From assembly GCA_021613375.1 (NCBI GenBank), contig CM038720.1:13547962-13611961 (forward strand): a stretch of 64,000 bases of DNA, given 5' to 3'. Numbering within the stretch: the first letter of the stretch is position 1; every line of letters starts with the position of its first letter. Source of the stretch: Megaleporinus macrocephalus (lineage: Eukaryota > Chordata > Actinopteri > Characiformes > Anostomidae). Under the pieces are notes generated by a model. That model was not told the origin of the DNA. It saw only the letters and a program-made list of their open reading frames with translations, and searched no databases. Shown piece after piece: positions 50,301 through 62,640 of this stretch. The translations under genes and the position numbers were made by a program.

Positions 50301-53300
50301 ATCTAAATGAATTATGTCATATATGGGGCACAACAAGCATCTATGATGACAGCTTAGTATATTTTGTGAGCAATTAAATCACTATGGCCAGGTGGAGGAG
50401 AATAAAAAACAAAAAAAGAGAGAAGCCATTAAATGCTAGCTGTCCATTTGAACACTCTCTTTACTCACATTCCCAAGATTCCTAGCAGCTGGTGGAAAGG
50501 TACTCTGTGCTGACCCCGTGACCCTCACGCATTGATATCCAAGACAAAGTGTCTTTTCCCCTTCTCATCTTTCGGGAGAATCAACAGTCCTCAGGCCACA
50601 GTGCCTACAGGAGCAATTTGGGTGAGTGGTCCAAAAAGCCTTGTGTCCTATAGAGATCAAAGCTGTTCCTGTGTACCCAAACATACTGGGGGAAGCGAAA
50701 GAACATCAATTTGCAGAGCAAACGGCAGCTGTTCTGAAAGGGAGAGTTACCTGCCCCCACTGCACTGCATAGTCCACCCCTTCCCCCAATACTCACTCTC
50801 TCTTATGGCCATACCAGAAAGATCTTATCTAGGCAGGCAGTTTAAAATCAAGACTGCCAAAAAGTTTCATTTAATCCCATTAGATGTCATTTCAGAAGTT
50901 CAGTTCTACATGATTGTTTCTGGCAGAAGGTTCCACAATTTTTCCACAAGTCCTTGTGATACTGTGCAGGGCACGGGTAGTCTTGTCTGGGATTTCCACA
51001 TAACTTGGACATGGGAGAATTTGTTAGCAAGCCAGGCTGCGGTTGGGAATGCTAACCATGTGGGGATGGACACAAGGCGGCTTGATCGGGTCTCGACACC
51101 TTGGCAAGCCCTCTGCCTGTGGCCGCAGAGCTTAACTAACAAAAGAATGGTAGCCTAGAATTTGGTGAACGGTTTGGGCAATCGAGAGACGCTGAGCAGA
51201 ACCACTGGCTGGTCTTGAACAAGGGTGACAAGACAGGAATGCACAACGATGGTTAGTGAGAGGCTCAGGCAGGTCGATGACCCCTGCCCTATTTTTGTAA
51301 GTAAGGTGTGCGGTAGGTAATGAACCATTCGGTTACTAAGGAACTTTACTATTCGCAAAGCCAGTCAGTCAATAGGGGGTCGGCCATCTCTTCTTCCATC
51401 TGTCCTGACAATGAGCTGGCTACAAGACGGGGGAAAAAAAACAGCAGGCAGGGCATGGACAGATTACACAGACAGAGCTATCTGATGATCTCCAGGCTGT
51501 TCTGTCTTAGTGCCACCAGCCTGTTAACACTCATGTTGATGTCTGAGCAACACCTCAGTAGCACTGGTGTATGATCTGCTCTCTGACGCTAGCGATTGTG
51601 CTTTTACGTCGATATGAAAACCCTGGGTCTGTGCTAATATTCAGTATTCCCATGTCTTTATTGGCTAATGCTGAAGTTTCAGTCATCTTCCATTTAGCCT
51701 AAGCCAAATGGGCATGATAACAGATCAAATTAAATAGCTTACACAGCTCTGCTGTGAAAATGAACAATAGAGCAAGGTACTCTATTGTGATAAAGAGCTT
51801 CTTGGCACAGCCAGTCTGTACAAAGCCACACACATATTTAAGAATATTTAGAAGAGGGAAATGTGGTGATATTGTATCTTTTCATTTTTGCATGCAGACT
51901 TACATGTATATCATCTTGTGAATATGTAATAAAGAGCAGGACGTCTCACAGTGTTGCTCAAGCTTTGCTATTATTACCAAACAACCTTAGCGGAGTGTGG
52001 GATGTGCACTTAAGAGATGCAGGTTTTAAGACACCTGTAGTATTAAGCTTGCAACCTTGCTGTTTTGAAAAGGATTAGGGAATTTAAGGTTTGTTCACAA
52101 GTGGAAACTTGCCCCATTCATTTGCATCCTAACCTTGTGATGAAACTCACTGTTGCAGTAAATTACTCAATGTAGACCCAATCATCCAGACAAGTGCCTG
52201 TCTGGGAGGAATGACAGCAGGTCATAGACAAAGACGTGACACAAAAAGCAATTTGGAAAAGAAAAAAAAAAAAACAACACAGATTAAAAACTGAGCCTGT
52301 TCCTGAACAATCAAGCTCGCAAGAAACGGCTAGTCCAAAAGAATGATAAAGGGAAACGCAACAACACTACTACAACAATAAATCAAGCCTTACATTATCA
52401 ATCCTTGGCTTCTTAGTGGATAATAGTCAGTGTAAACGAGAACGAACTGGATGCAGCCTATTCTGATCACACTTACAGCTTTTCTATTGATTAGATTGAT
52501 TTACGCTTCAACATCTTAATGTTTAATGGCGTTCAAGCTTCTTGCTCGGTCGTCATACGATCCCATTAAATCCTCTAAGCACATCCCTCCCCTGAGCAGG
52601 GGGTCCTGTCTCAATACAGCTCGTTTGTGTGTGAACAAGTGGGGCATTCCTCAGAAACTCAATCCGGCTCTATTAACTACGACGACCACAAACCAAAGCT
52701 CAAGAGCGGAACCTGACATAACGGGAGCTTCACAGTGATCCTTCAACGTGCCCACAATAGGCCAATCTGAGCGGGCGGTCCAGGTTGATTATTTCAAAAC
52801 TGCTGGCATTGCTCAGTCTGTGGTTATAAAAAGCGATCTCACCCGACGCTTACAAGCAGACACAGGAGCGAGGACAAGGCCATGAGACTGACACAGAGAT
52901 AGTGTGCGTTAGTCTTTATGTCGTCTCTGTGGGTGGCGCTTGCAGTTTCTTTTTGACCTAAAGCCCCGCATGTCTTTCACTTACTTCAGGTTCCCCACAA
53001 CAGGGCCAGTTCAAGCTCCAGACATTGAGACATTCATAAGAGTCAATGTCAGCATCTTGAATCTTTATGAACTAACACAGTCATGAATACCTTGTCTAGA
53101 GCCCGGTGAGGAGGCGAATGTTAAAAACCCTCAACTCGGAATCAAGGTACCTGGCGGGTTTCTTTTTTGCTTTCCTTTCAGCTACCGCACTGACAGTCAT
53201 GACACAAAACTGGAACCACAAACAGATATAAATGTTTATCAAACTCTCTATTAGCATATAAGGCAGAGGCTACATCGCCTTTTCGGAAATTCCTTATCAA

Positions 53301-53348
53301 GGTTTCAAGATTGTTAGCAATAACTGACAGCTATTAGTAATGAACTTG

Positions 53349-53389
53349 AATCCCCAATCTGTCATTTCTTGAATGACAGATTGGGGATT
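53349..53389. repeat. Perfect 18-bp inverted repeat (hairpin)
   Basis: AATCCCCAATCTGTCATT (53349-53366), a five-base loop TCTTG, then its exact reverse complement (53372-53389). Not AT-simple sequence. It lies deep in zmiz2 intron 1. Confidence 0.9.
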
Positions 53390-56300
53390 TGAATGACATG
53401 CTTCCTACTCCTGCGGTTCATACAGCACTGCATTTACATTTACTTATAAAGAATATTTCATCATCTGGAGTGATGGGTCAAAATGTTAGCTGTATCTATT
53501 CCATGGATAAGCATTATTGTGATAGACACAATGAAGCCATGATTCCGAGCAGGCCGGAGGTGACCCCTCTGCGCAGAGCCACTTGAAACCATCCCTACTC
53601 ATCCCCTGCTGAGACCCTAATGCCTAACACAAGCTGACCGCTTACCAACAACTATTAGTCATCAGGGTGCAGGTTAATTCACTCAATTTAAGACATATTA
53701 AGGAAATACATTCTTGAAAGTCACCAACGTAAATTTAATTAATTACGAGAAAAAATCTACTTCAAATAGACACACTCAACTGTGAGCCCATTCAGCTCAT
53801 CGACTGAAATTTAAATCAAATTAGCTGAAATTGAGGGAATTGACCTCAACAAAATAGCTAACCCCAAAATATTAATCCTTACTTTCCAAACAACAGCAGA
53901 ATCTTAAGTGAAATGCCAATTAAGCTCTTCATTCGATAACAATGTGGGCTCATTCTTTTTCTAGGCATGACTCTAAGGTGTGAAGGAACTGTTCCTCCTA
54001 AATCATCTATTGTCCCCGTGTGCAAGCTCTAAATTAAATTACCGCTCATCCTTTTGTTTCTACTCCAGTGCTCCTGTTGACACATCCTCGCAGAAAAAAA
54101 AATGCTGTCTTCACACTGCAGCTCTGGGCCAAGGTCAGCCATCGTGTTTGCACAACTCAAGGTTAAAAAATAAAGTGATAGATTTCCGGGTACGCTGGCT
54201 CTATTTTAAAAACCTGGCTCCTTCCCACCAACACATGACACGCTAATTGATGCGGCCTATTAATACACAGCCAATGTTTGCACAGAAGGTAGTGGACATT
54301 AGCGACTCAATTAAGATATGATTAGGAGATTATAAAGCTTCTCCTCTTTTCTGCAAGCCTGAGTTTATTATATGGCAGCAGCTCTTTTATAGACGTATGG
54401 TCAGCATGAATGAAGACGCATCAGAGAGAGTTTATTCATGATCTAAGTCCTTGCGTCAGCCTCAAAGAAAAGTACCTAGTGGGATGCTCTGAGTAATGTC
54501 CTGTGATGCAAAAACACTGTGTATCCAAGAGCATGATCCACAAGAGAGTCAACCAAAAAAAAGGTACAGTGCTCATGGTCACGACTTGTCCACAGCTAGA
54601 AGAAAGAAGCTAGCCATTCATCAATAATTTACCAAACCCTTAAGGCAAGCAGCACTTAAAATAAGCACTATTATGACACTGTGAGGCCCACATAATATGT
54701 GAAATGAGTCATATGAAATTATTTTTTTCAAACTTTTACTTTCCCGTGTGATTCCTTACCTTTGCTAGTGCAGTGTTTAGTATGTATGGCACTGGTAGGA
54801 ATACATGATGCAGAAAGTTAAACATGAGAACAGAGGGTCTGTGTTTAACTAGCAAATAAAAATTTATTTAATATACACTGCAAGGCAACTTTTTTAGAAA
54901 ACACTGATGTTTTCAGTAGTTTGTTGGCTTTTTATTGCATATGTATCAAAGTTAGGGGCTCTGGCGATAATGGAATAGAGGTCTGCTCTCAATCCACATT
55001 ATTCTGTATTGCTGCAAATAAAATAATCAAATTACGCACAAGCAAAACCAGGGTAAGAGTATATTAATCCAAGATTAAAACCTGATAACAACACAGCATA
55101 TTCCAAGCCCTTTTATTTCAGCAAGAATAACTCTCAAACGTTGCTGGCTGCATTCAAATACCACATTGGATTGCTCAGCACACAATTTTACATTTAAGCA
55201 ATGCACAAAAAAGGAACTTCGACAGGACCGTGAACAACAGGGATGTCAATGTGGCCACAGTTTGACCCTTGGAGAAGGCATCTGTAGCCTACCTATTCTC
55301 TGACCCACAAACACAGAGTCCATAGCATGGGGGAGAGCAGCACATTAGCTCAGTACAAGATCCTCACCATCTGTCCATGTCACCTCCTGCGCCGACTTTT
55401 CCAGCCAGGCTGAGCCAAAACACAACCTGGTCCATGTTCTGTAGTAAAACGCCGCAGAACACTGCAGACACCATTTATAGAACACAGGTGATCTCAAGCT
55501 GTCCCATGCGAGAAGAGCAAGTTAAATGCAGCCCTGCCTGAGTATTGCACAACGTAACGCCCTGGCTGAACGCACCCCTGTGTTTAGTGTACTGTAACAC
55601 GTAGCTCAAGCACCCAGGTGGAGTGTCCATGATCATGTTAATGTGAGGGTATTGTAATGCACGCACCCCCCTGCCTACCCCTAACACACGTCTACCACAC
55701 CTACCTCAGCTGCCAAAATCATGAGCACATAGCCAAGATATTAATTACCTAACAAAGTTTGGGGGTCTTCATGTCCCTTTCACATTAACCACTACCCAAC
55801 AACAGTTTGGCCAGTTAGTTATCTACTCCCCTGGTTAAGATAGGGAACCTATTCTGTCAATTATGCATGTATGTGAGTTAAACATGACTGTATAATGAAT
55901 CAGTTTCATAATGTCTGTACATGGTGCACTTCATGAGAGAGGGTTCAAAACTTTCCTATTCAGACCACAATTTCAGCAAACGTGAATCTCCAACGTTTAT
56001 ATGTAACTTCCTAAAGCAGCTATGCAGCTCCAACTAAAGATTTGACCACCACCACAGACCCAATACTAAATAATCTCTGAAAACACTGCACGTAGAACTG
56101 CCATAAGAGCAGCCATGGCCCACAGCTTTCACGACTGGTATCACTGACCATCTCAGTCAGATTATTCTGAACAAAAGAAAGGAGGCACAGCAAAACAGAA
56201 GCCTAGCACCTACAGGTAAGCTTCGTATATAAACTCTTCATGTAGCTACATTTCTAACACGCAAGCTTTGTATCGCCTAGCTAACGTTATCTACCACAAC

Positions 56301-56730
56301 AAGCTACGAGAAGAGGAAGAAATGTGAGCCATTGTGAACGCTAAATACACTCATTTAACAACGTTGCCAGACGATTTTTTTTTTGCGAATAGTAAAATTA
56401 CGCGTCTGTCCCGACAGTTTTGCATATAATACGACCGGCAAAAGTGGTAAAACAAGAAAGACACACAAACAACTGCCATTAAAATCACCTAGCTCAACGC
56501 GCTAATGCAAGCTACTTTAGCTAGCCGGCTAACTCCACCGTCTATATCTATCAGCAAGGCTAGCGGCACCGTTAGCACAAAGCTAACTAGCGAGCAGCGA
56601 GCATGAGAAGCCAAATTTTAAAGTAAGAGCCCAGCAACACGATTCGAGCCACAAAGAGAAATGTCGGCGTTACCGTGTACTAAAATGATTTAAAACGGTG
56701 GCTGATTTAGTTAACCGTACAGCCTCTTAC

Positions 56731-57100
56731 CTTAAGACTCCAACTGCCCGAGGTTGCTCTGCTCGCCGATCCGTGTTCCGCGCTAGGAAAGTCGGATACC
56801 TCTGCGAAAAGCACCGCCGTTACGAGCTTGTTAAGCGACGCCAAAATTCTCTCACGGCTGCTCCGCTTTCAGTTCGTCTCCGTGTAATTCTTAGTCAATC
56901 GTAGGCTGATACGGCGACAGGTTATCGTGTCCTGGTTGTAGCTTAAAATCCATCTAAAGTAGTCAAATTAGAAAACGAGACTATATCTGAGGAGTTGCAG
57001 CTCCAGCTGAAGCTGTGTTGTGTGTTAAGGGCTCAGCAGCGAGCAGCATAACAAGAGGAACTGGAGACTGAGCTCCGGATCGATGTGGAGTCTGTAACGT
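56731..57100 (-). other. zmiz2 untranslated first exon (5' limit estimated)
   Basis: The minus strand reads GGAGTCTTAAG followed by GTAAGAGGCT, a strong donor at 56730. The DNA above it is CpG-rich (tccgtgttccgcgctagg, ttacgagcttgttaagcgacg) and carries no ATG frame that could reach MNPINSMKP. This is the best candidate for the start of the zmiz2 transcript. It could also belong to another minus-strand transcript, but none is seen. Confidence 0.5.
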
Positions 57101-57200
57101 TACCCCCGGCCGTATTTTCCTCGGCTCGACTGCATTCCTCCCCTCTGTTGCACAATGAGCCGCTATAATTTATTCATGAGATCATGGGGATGGAGGTGCT
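57100..57200 (-). promoter_or_regulatory. Probable zmiz2 promoter
   Basis: CpG-rich DNA (cccccggccgtattttcc, ctcggctcgac) borders AT-rich AATAAATTATAG (about 57160-57171 read on minus), which could act as a TATA-like element about 30 bases from a start near 57135. No exact start can be given. Confidence 0.35.
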
Positions 57201-57339
57201 CTCTGTCGGAAGAAAGAGAGGCAGTTTTTCTTTTTTTTTTCTTTTCCTTTTTTGTCACTCACCCCCTCATCGCCCTCCCCAGCTGACTTCCCCCCTCGAC
57301 GTGTTTCAGACCAGATTAGCTGATCGTCCATCGAGTAGG

Positions 57340-57665
57340 TTTGCTAAGGAGAATGAAGATCAGATTGAGGATGATGAGGATAAGGACGAGGATGATGATG
57401 GTCATTATGATGAGCCGAAAAAAGATAATGAGGAGGATGAGGATGAAGATAATTATAATAATGATTAGGAGGTTGATGAGGAAAGTGATAAAGATAAAAA
57501 CGAGGATGATGGTCATTATGATTAGAAGGTTGAGGATGTTGTGATGATAAAGAGTAGTAGTAGGAGGAGGATTATAATGTAGAAGATAATTATAATGATG
57601 ATGATGAGGAGGAGGATGATGATAATAACGAATATAAAAACGAGGATGACGATGGTGATTGTGAT
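57340..57665. repeat. GAT/GAG-rich imperfect purine tract next to the zmiz2 promoter
   Basis: About 325 bases on the plus strand are almost free of C and are built of GATGAG, GATGAT and GATAAT-like units, so translation gives Asp/Glu-rich (plus) or Ile/Leu/His-rich (minus) frames. These frames are products of the repeat, not genes. Confidence 0.85.
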
Positions 57666-58344
57666 TAAGCCAGGCAGTGACCTGGGTCATGCATGCCGTT
57701 GTCCCATATTATTATCGCTGCAGATCAAAGCCGAAATATAACTCGTGAAAATTCATGTTTTATTATTAATCGTAGTTACAAAAATAATGATTATTCTTAT
57801 ACATTGTTGTTTGAAAGATGTTTATACAGAAAACATTTTTGGGCAAATGAAAAATGTATCAAATTTTGTTTTATTGGGTAGAGATTAATCATTTTCTAGT
57901 TCTGTAATCCATTTATCATAGTAAAATGACACGTCTTAATTATACTTATCACACCATGTATGTATGGATGTATGGATCATTGTACCAAATTAGTTTAAAC
58001 TGGTCACAGATGTTAAAAAACTATATTTACATTTGCATGGATATTATGTTATGCCATGGTATTCATTAAGATAGTAATAAATTCAATCTATACAAAAAAC
58101 TTGGCAGCTGACTCAAACCCAAACCGTACTGTGCTAAAACTAGTATGGCACCATAAGAAGTCTATTCATTAGTTTACTATGTATAGTACAGAAGTATGTG
58201 GGTCTGGAGTCCATATGTTCCGCCCCTGCATTTTAGAGCAGAGAATCAGACTGCATCCACTGTCCCCCGTACCACATGGTGAGCGGATAGACTTCATTGT
58301 TTATAAATGTGTACCAAAGTCTAAAATTCAAAGTGTGACATTAA

Positions 58345-58348
<4 letters not shown>
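57666..58348. other. AT-rich DNA, no gene seen
   Basis: No exon, RNA gene or mobile-element end was recognised. Confidence 0.4.

Positions 58349-58421
<73 letters not shown>
58349..58421. repeat. (TA)n microsatellite
   Basis: About 36 uninterrupted TA units. Frames through it give alternating Tyr-Ile and are not genes. Confidence 0.95.
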
Positions 58422-58423
<2 letters not shown>

Positions 58424-58990
58424 GAGGGCAAAGCTTGTTACGCTCAACGAGGCTCCTGGGAATGTTCCACCCCTCACTGACAAGAGCCAATCGGTTCGCT
58501 GGTAATGTTGTGAGCGGGAAAAGCCTCTCTCAGTGGTGGAGCTCTGCATAAGCACAGTAGCCAGAACCAAGTCTCTCTCCATTCAAAGGAATGACACTTT
58601 ATGATTGTTATGATTGTTTTAGTAGTGACAAAATAACTTTGAACGTCACAGGACTAAATATTAGGGCTAGATATTTTGAGGAAAAATATCTAGTTTGGAT
58701 TTTTCTGGCTAATAATAAGCATTAAAAGGTCCAGGTTGTTATTTTGGCCAACAAGACCAGCATAATTATTTTTTTGGCTAGAGACTTGAGCGTTAAATGT
58801 ACTGTAGTGCCAGACTGCCAGTAAGTGGTGATTGTGTTGTCATGTACACAACACACGGGTATATTTCTGTCTCATCTGTAGGCTGTTCAAAACTCCATGT
58901 TATTATATTAATTGTGCCCATTAAAAACTTAATTCAACATTGTTGATTATATAGACTGAAATTAAAGTTGCAGCTCTTGCAGTTTGAATT

Positions 58991-59051
58991 TTGCTATTTA
59001 TAAATCTTTTTTGCTATTTATAAATGCCTGAAAGAGTAATCTTTCAGGCAT
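58991..59051. repeat. 20-base tandem duplication joined to a perfect 12-bp hairpin
   Basis: TTGCTATTTATAAATCTTTT (58991-59010) is followed at once by a second TTGCTATTTATAAAT. The hairpin ATGCCTGAAAGA, loop GTAA, TCTTTCAGGCAT (59024-59051) begins within its end. Confidence 0.85.
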
Positions 59052-59500
59052 ATGTCACTAACAAGTAAGGTAGTTTTGGTTCATTTGAATCAGTTCTGTT
59101 GGAAAAAAAGGTCGGACCCAAACTATAGCAAAGCTTAAAAGATTTAGGTTGAAGTCTTTGCAATGAAATATGTTACTTATGCTGATTGTGTCCTTGTGGT
59201 TTAACTAAATTATCCAAAAATTATACCCATGTGGCTCAGCCCTTCCCTTCAGTGTGTCTGAAACCTTGTACACAAAACACGCACACATATACTACCTCTG
59301 CTAGAACGCCTGAGTGCTGGTGCTAAATTAGTTGTAGTTAGTTTGAAAATCACAAATAATAATGACAATAGTGTACATTGATGTAACTAACTAACATTAG
59401 GAGTTAGATAGCTAACTGACTTACATTACCCTGGATTGATCCCTGCGGAGCATGCTTTATTAGCCTCAGATGCAGTATGCCTGCCTAGCAGATATAGACA
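59052..59500. other. Intergenic DNA, no gene seen
   Basis: Mixed AT-rich sequence with no recognised exon or repeat end. Confidence 0.4.
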
Positions 59501-59501
59501 A

Positions 59502-60226
59502 CAACGGTGGTGCCCAAATATTTAGTCTTTAAGGAGCCAAAGAGTTTGTGGTGGTCCAAGACAAACGTGTATACAAATAAACAAGCAGCAGGAGGTTGGG
59601 CTCTAAGAACAGTAACAAAATTATAGCCTTATGTTTTAAAATGTCACCAAAACATGTTAAGTGCATCTTTTGTTTTGTAAGATTACACTATATAAATAAT
59701 AATAAATAAATTCATAGAAAAGTAATTAATATCTAAAATATTAAAAGAGCTAGAGCCAGTGGTAGAACAAGGTCAGTGCGGCTTGCCCTCCAACTTCTTC
59801 AGATCTCTGCAGTTCAAAAAAGACATACTTATCACTTTTTATCCATGGCTTCTTGTTAGAGTAAGCTGTGATATATATTTAGTCACAGAGTGATATTTTT
59901 GGTGTCATTTTCTCCTAACCAGCTTTGACAGATGGTCTTGTCACTTAGATAATACTTATATATAACTATCCAGCTACAGCTCAGTGGATGCAATGAATAG
60001 TAGACCTTTTAGTAGACCTGCAGGTCAAAGTTGGCCCATGAGGACATTTGAATATATTGTTATACTGAACCTACCCCCTCATCCATCGAGAGAGCAAACA
60101 TATCATATTATAATGTCATGTTATTAAACTCATATTTTTAAACAAAAAAATATATTACACGTGTACTGTTTCAATATTTGGGCTTGCAGCCCTCACTCAT
60201 TTAGACAAAAAGTTTGGGTACCCCCA
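59502..60226. mobile_element. hAT-like non-autonomous element
   Basis: The left end (gtggtgcccaaatattta) and the right end, on the other strand (TGGGGGTACCCAAACTTTTT), resemble the hAT terminal repeat CAGGGGTxxCCAAAC. The interior (0.7 kb) ends with 'ggcttgcagccctcactcat', also repeat-like. No transposase frame is present. Confidence 0.5.
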
Positions 60227-61015
60227 GCATAGTAGACTACAAAGCACAGCTATACCACACAGAACATGTTGTAGAAGCAGGGCTAATAAACATTAAACTG
60301 AAATTCATATTGCACTTTAATTGAATAAAAGTCTCTTTTTAACACAGTATGTTTGCTATAAATAACACAAATGATTCAGGTTCATGTTCTTTCAGTTTAA
60401 TTGAAATGGGGAAGAATGCACAAAAAACATAATTACAACCTTACAATATACATGTGATACATGTGGTCATTCCAAAAGATGCACTCTAGTATGATGCACA
60501 ACAGTAGCGGATACTGACCCCTATAGTTATTTGCAACTTTTTTTTTTTGCACACTACAGAAGACAAATATAATGTATAATTATACATATAGAATTTTACA
60601 TAAAACATAGTCCAATGTGTTGTCAGTTTTTAAACTTGTTTTTGTAAAAAGTCTGGCCACCCTGGGCAATTTTTTAATTTTCAAAGTAAAAAGAAGCAAC
60701 CACAACCTGCAAGAAACAATTAAAAAATCTTAATAATTCTACTTTGCAGCCTTTTTTTAGCTTCAGTCTGTGATATTTTATTATCACAGTTTCATTAACC
60801 TTTTCAATAAGGTGGTTCAGATCCAGCGATTTCATGTGGATGGTAGACTTCTAGGAACAAAGGTGTGCATTAAGATCAGGAGAGAATAATATTTGGTTGG
60901 GGAACAACCTAAACTTCTACAGCATTTACAGGAACCAAATGCATCTTTGATCAAATGCAGTCTATGTTATTAAACATGTACACAGCTGTACAAAGTACAG
61001 TAAGTAAGTGATAAA
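60227..61015. other. AT-rich DNA, no gene seen
   Basis: No exon, RNA gene or repeat end recognised. Confidence 0.4.
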
Positions 61016-61046
61016 TTACTATACATTACTATACATTACTATACAT
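61016..61046. repeat. Tandem 10-base repeat, three units
   Basis: The unit ATTACTATAC occurs three times in a row, exactly. Confidence 0.9.
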
Positions 61047-61985
61047 CATATAGTTTGTAATCTGTTTCTGATACTTACGTCATCTCATTATCAGATGACG
61101 TAGATCACTGAGAAGCACGGCTGAATTGTACTGGGAAAGTTATTAGTTTCGTCATAATGCTTTCAAGATCAGCAAAATAATAGTATTATAAACCAGTTGA
61201 ACGTAAGTTATTAATGTAATACTTATGCCATGCTATAGGTGTTGTTATCTAAACTATACTGACATAGAGATTTTTTTTGTTCTCGTGCACAAACATTGCA
61301 TAGATAATTTTTTTTTTTTGAAAATGTCCAGCACGTATGTTTTAACCACTTTGTGTCTACATGAAGCTGAAGTTCATTTTCCCTGATGCAACAGTTGCGC
61401 TCTGTCGACCTCAGGCAACTGCTGCTAACCGCTGCTCGATATAAGGTGAAAAGAGGAAATTCTAACAAGGAGCTGGTGAACACAAAGCTGACTTCAGCTT
61501 TATGTGTCTGTATGCTTTTCCATCCTGGGCATGTACAAAACAGTACTGATTTAGTACTTTTACTAAAAAAGATATTGCTACAAACTGTTTGTAAAAACAT
61601 CTAAACATCTTTAGTAAACATCTAAAATAATTATGCTTTATGTTTCTTTGGCTGTTTAGCACTAGCTGACATATACGTAATATTTTAGAAAGTTCATGGT
61701 GTTACTTGCTGCAGGTTCCAAAGTAAAAGTAATGTTTTTTGTTAGTTGAATGTGCGTAAGATGAGCTTGTTGGAAAGGGGTATAGTATATCACATAATAC
61801 TATAATGTGCAAAATTAACTGTTTAATAACTTTGATGTTTTGAGCAGCATTTTTTTGCTTCTGATTACTGAGTGCATCATCTGAGCATATGTGATTGGGC
61901 ACCACCCTGATGACAGATATTCCCTGTAAAAACATTCACACAATGTAGCAGAACTTTTTTTATGGTGATTGGTTTCTTAATGATA
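61047..61985. other. AT-rich DNA, no gene seen
   Basis: Two overlapping frames on opposite strands near 61223-61662 lack any recognisable domain and are best read as chance. Confidence 0.4.
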
Positions 61986-61989
61986 GCTT

Positions 61990-62640
61990 ACTTTGTTTTG
62001 CTGGCCATGCCTCACGGGAGGGTGGCATTGGCTAGGGGTCACCTCATGACTATGGCCTGTATTTAGTGGAATTCATTCTTTTATCTACCAGTGCAATGCT
62101 TCCCATCCTTAGAACCCCAAACCATATTAGATCCACCCTCATGCTCAACAAAGTGTTACTTCTCAAATGCTGCTCTTAAGTCATCAGTCCACATAACTTT
62201 ATTCCAAAACACCTTCCAAAAGACTTCAGAAGTTGACCTTTCTCATGAAATTGCTGGTAATGTTTCCTTCTGCTGACTGTTCCTTACAGATCATGTTTGT
62301 GCAAGCAATGTGGTGCATCAGAGCAGTACACTACCACTCCAGTGACAGTCTTCTTTCAGGTCCTCTATTGTCTTCTTGGGTTTTGTTTGTGTTTCTGGCC
62401 AGATCTTGAACTTCTACAGGTCCCCTCAACTGACATTTCTTAATGACAGTGGAAACTGTGAGCTGGAAGCACTTTGCTATCTTTTTATTGCCTTTTTTTG
62501 CTTTGTAGTCATCAATTAGCTTCATTTTTAGATTCTCAGACAATCTTAGTGGAGCTTATGGTTGCTGAGTGTTAGAACACGGCTTGAAGAGTCAGAGAAC
62601 ATATTGCTCTCTGAAACTGTCATTGGTTTGGGCACTGCTG
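61990..62640 (-). mobile_element. Decayed Tc1-like element, transposase on minus strand
   Basis: The minus strand at 62331-62543 encodes a Tc1-type helix-turn-helix segment: NLKMKLIDDYKAKKGNKKIA, then QLTVSTVIKKCQLRG and VEVQDLARN, close to the first DNA-binding domain of fish Tc1 transposases. Downstream, near 62130-62260, come remnants of the catalytic region in other frames. Stops and indels prevent a complete protein. The element borders are not clear. Confidence 0.75.

Larger units (their letters stand above)
37065..56730 (-). other. zmiz2 intron 1 (about 19.7 kb)
   Basis: The intron runs from the donor after 56731 to the acceptor at 37065. Its long open frames, including 227 codons at 37438-38121 (+) and 208 codons at 50532-51158 (+), have no recognised domain; the first is largely CT/CA low-complexity. 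Polypyrimidine or polypurine stretches lie at 38150-38480, 40500-40760 and 41590-41690. The intron may hold further untranslated exons or alternative first exons, none of which I could prove. Specific elements inside it are listed separately. Confidence 0.6.

Noticed and set aside
57184..57690. Acidic (plus) and Ile/Leu/His-rich (minus) proteins
   Set aside because: Both are translations of the GAT/GAG repeat and change with its units; no protein family is implied.
58179..58582. Tyr-Ile repeat proteins on both strands
   Set aside because: Produced by the (TA)n tract at 58349-58421.
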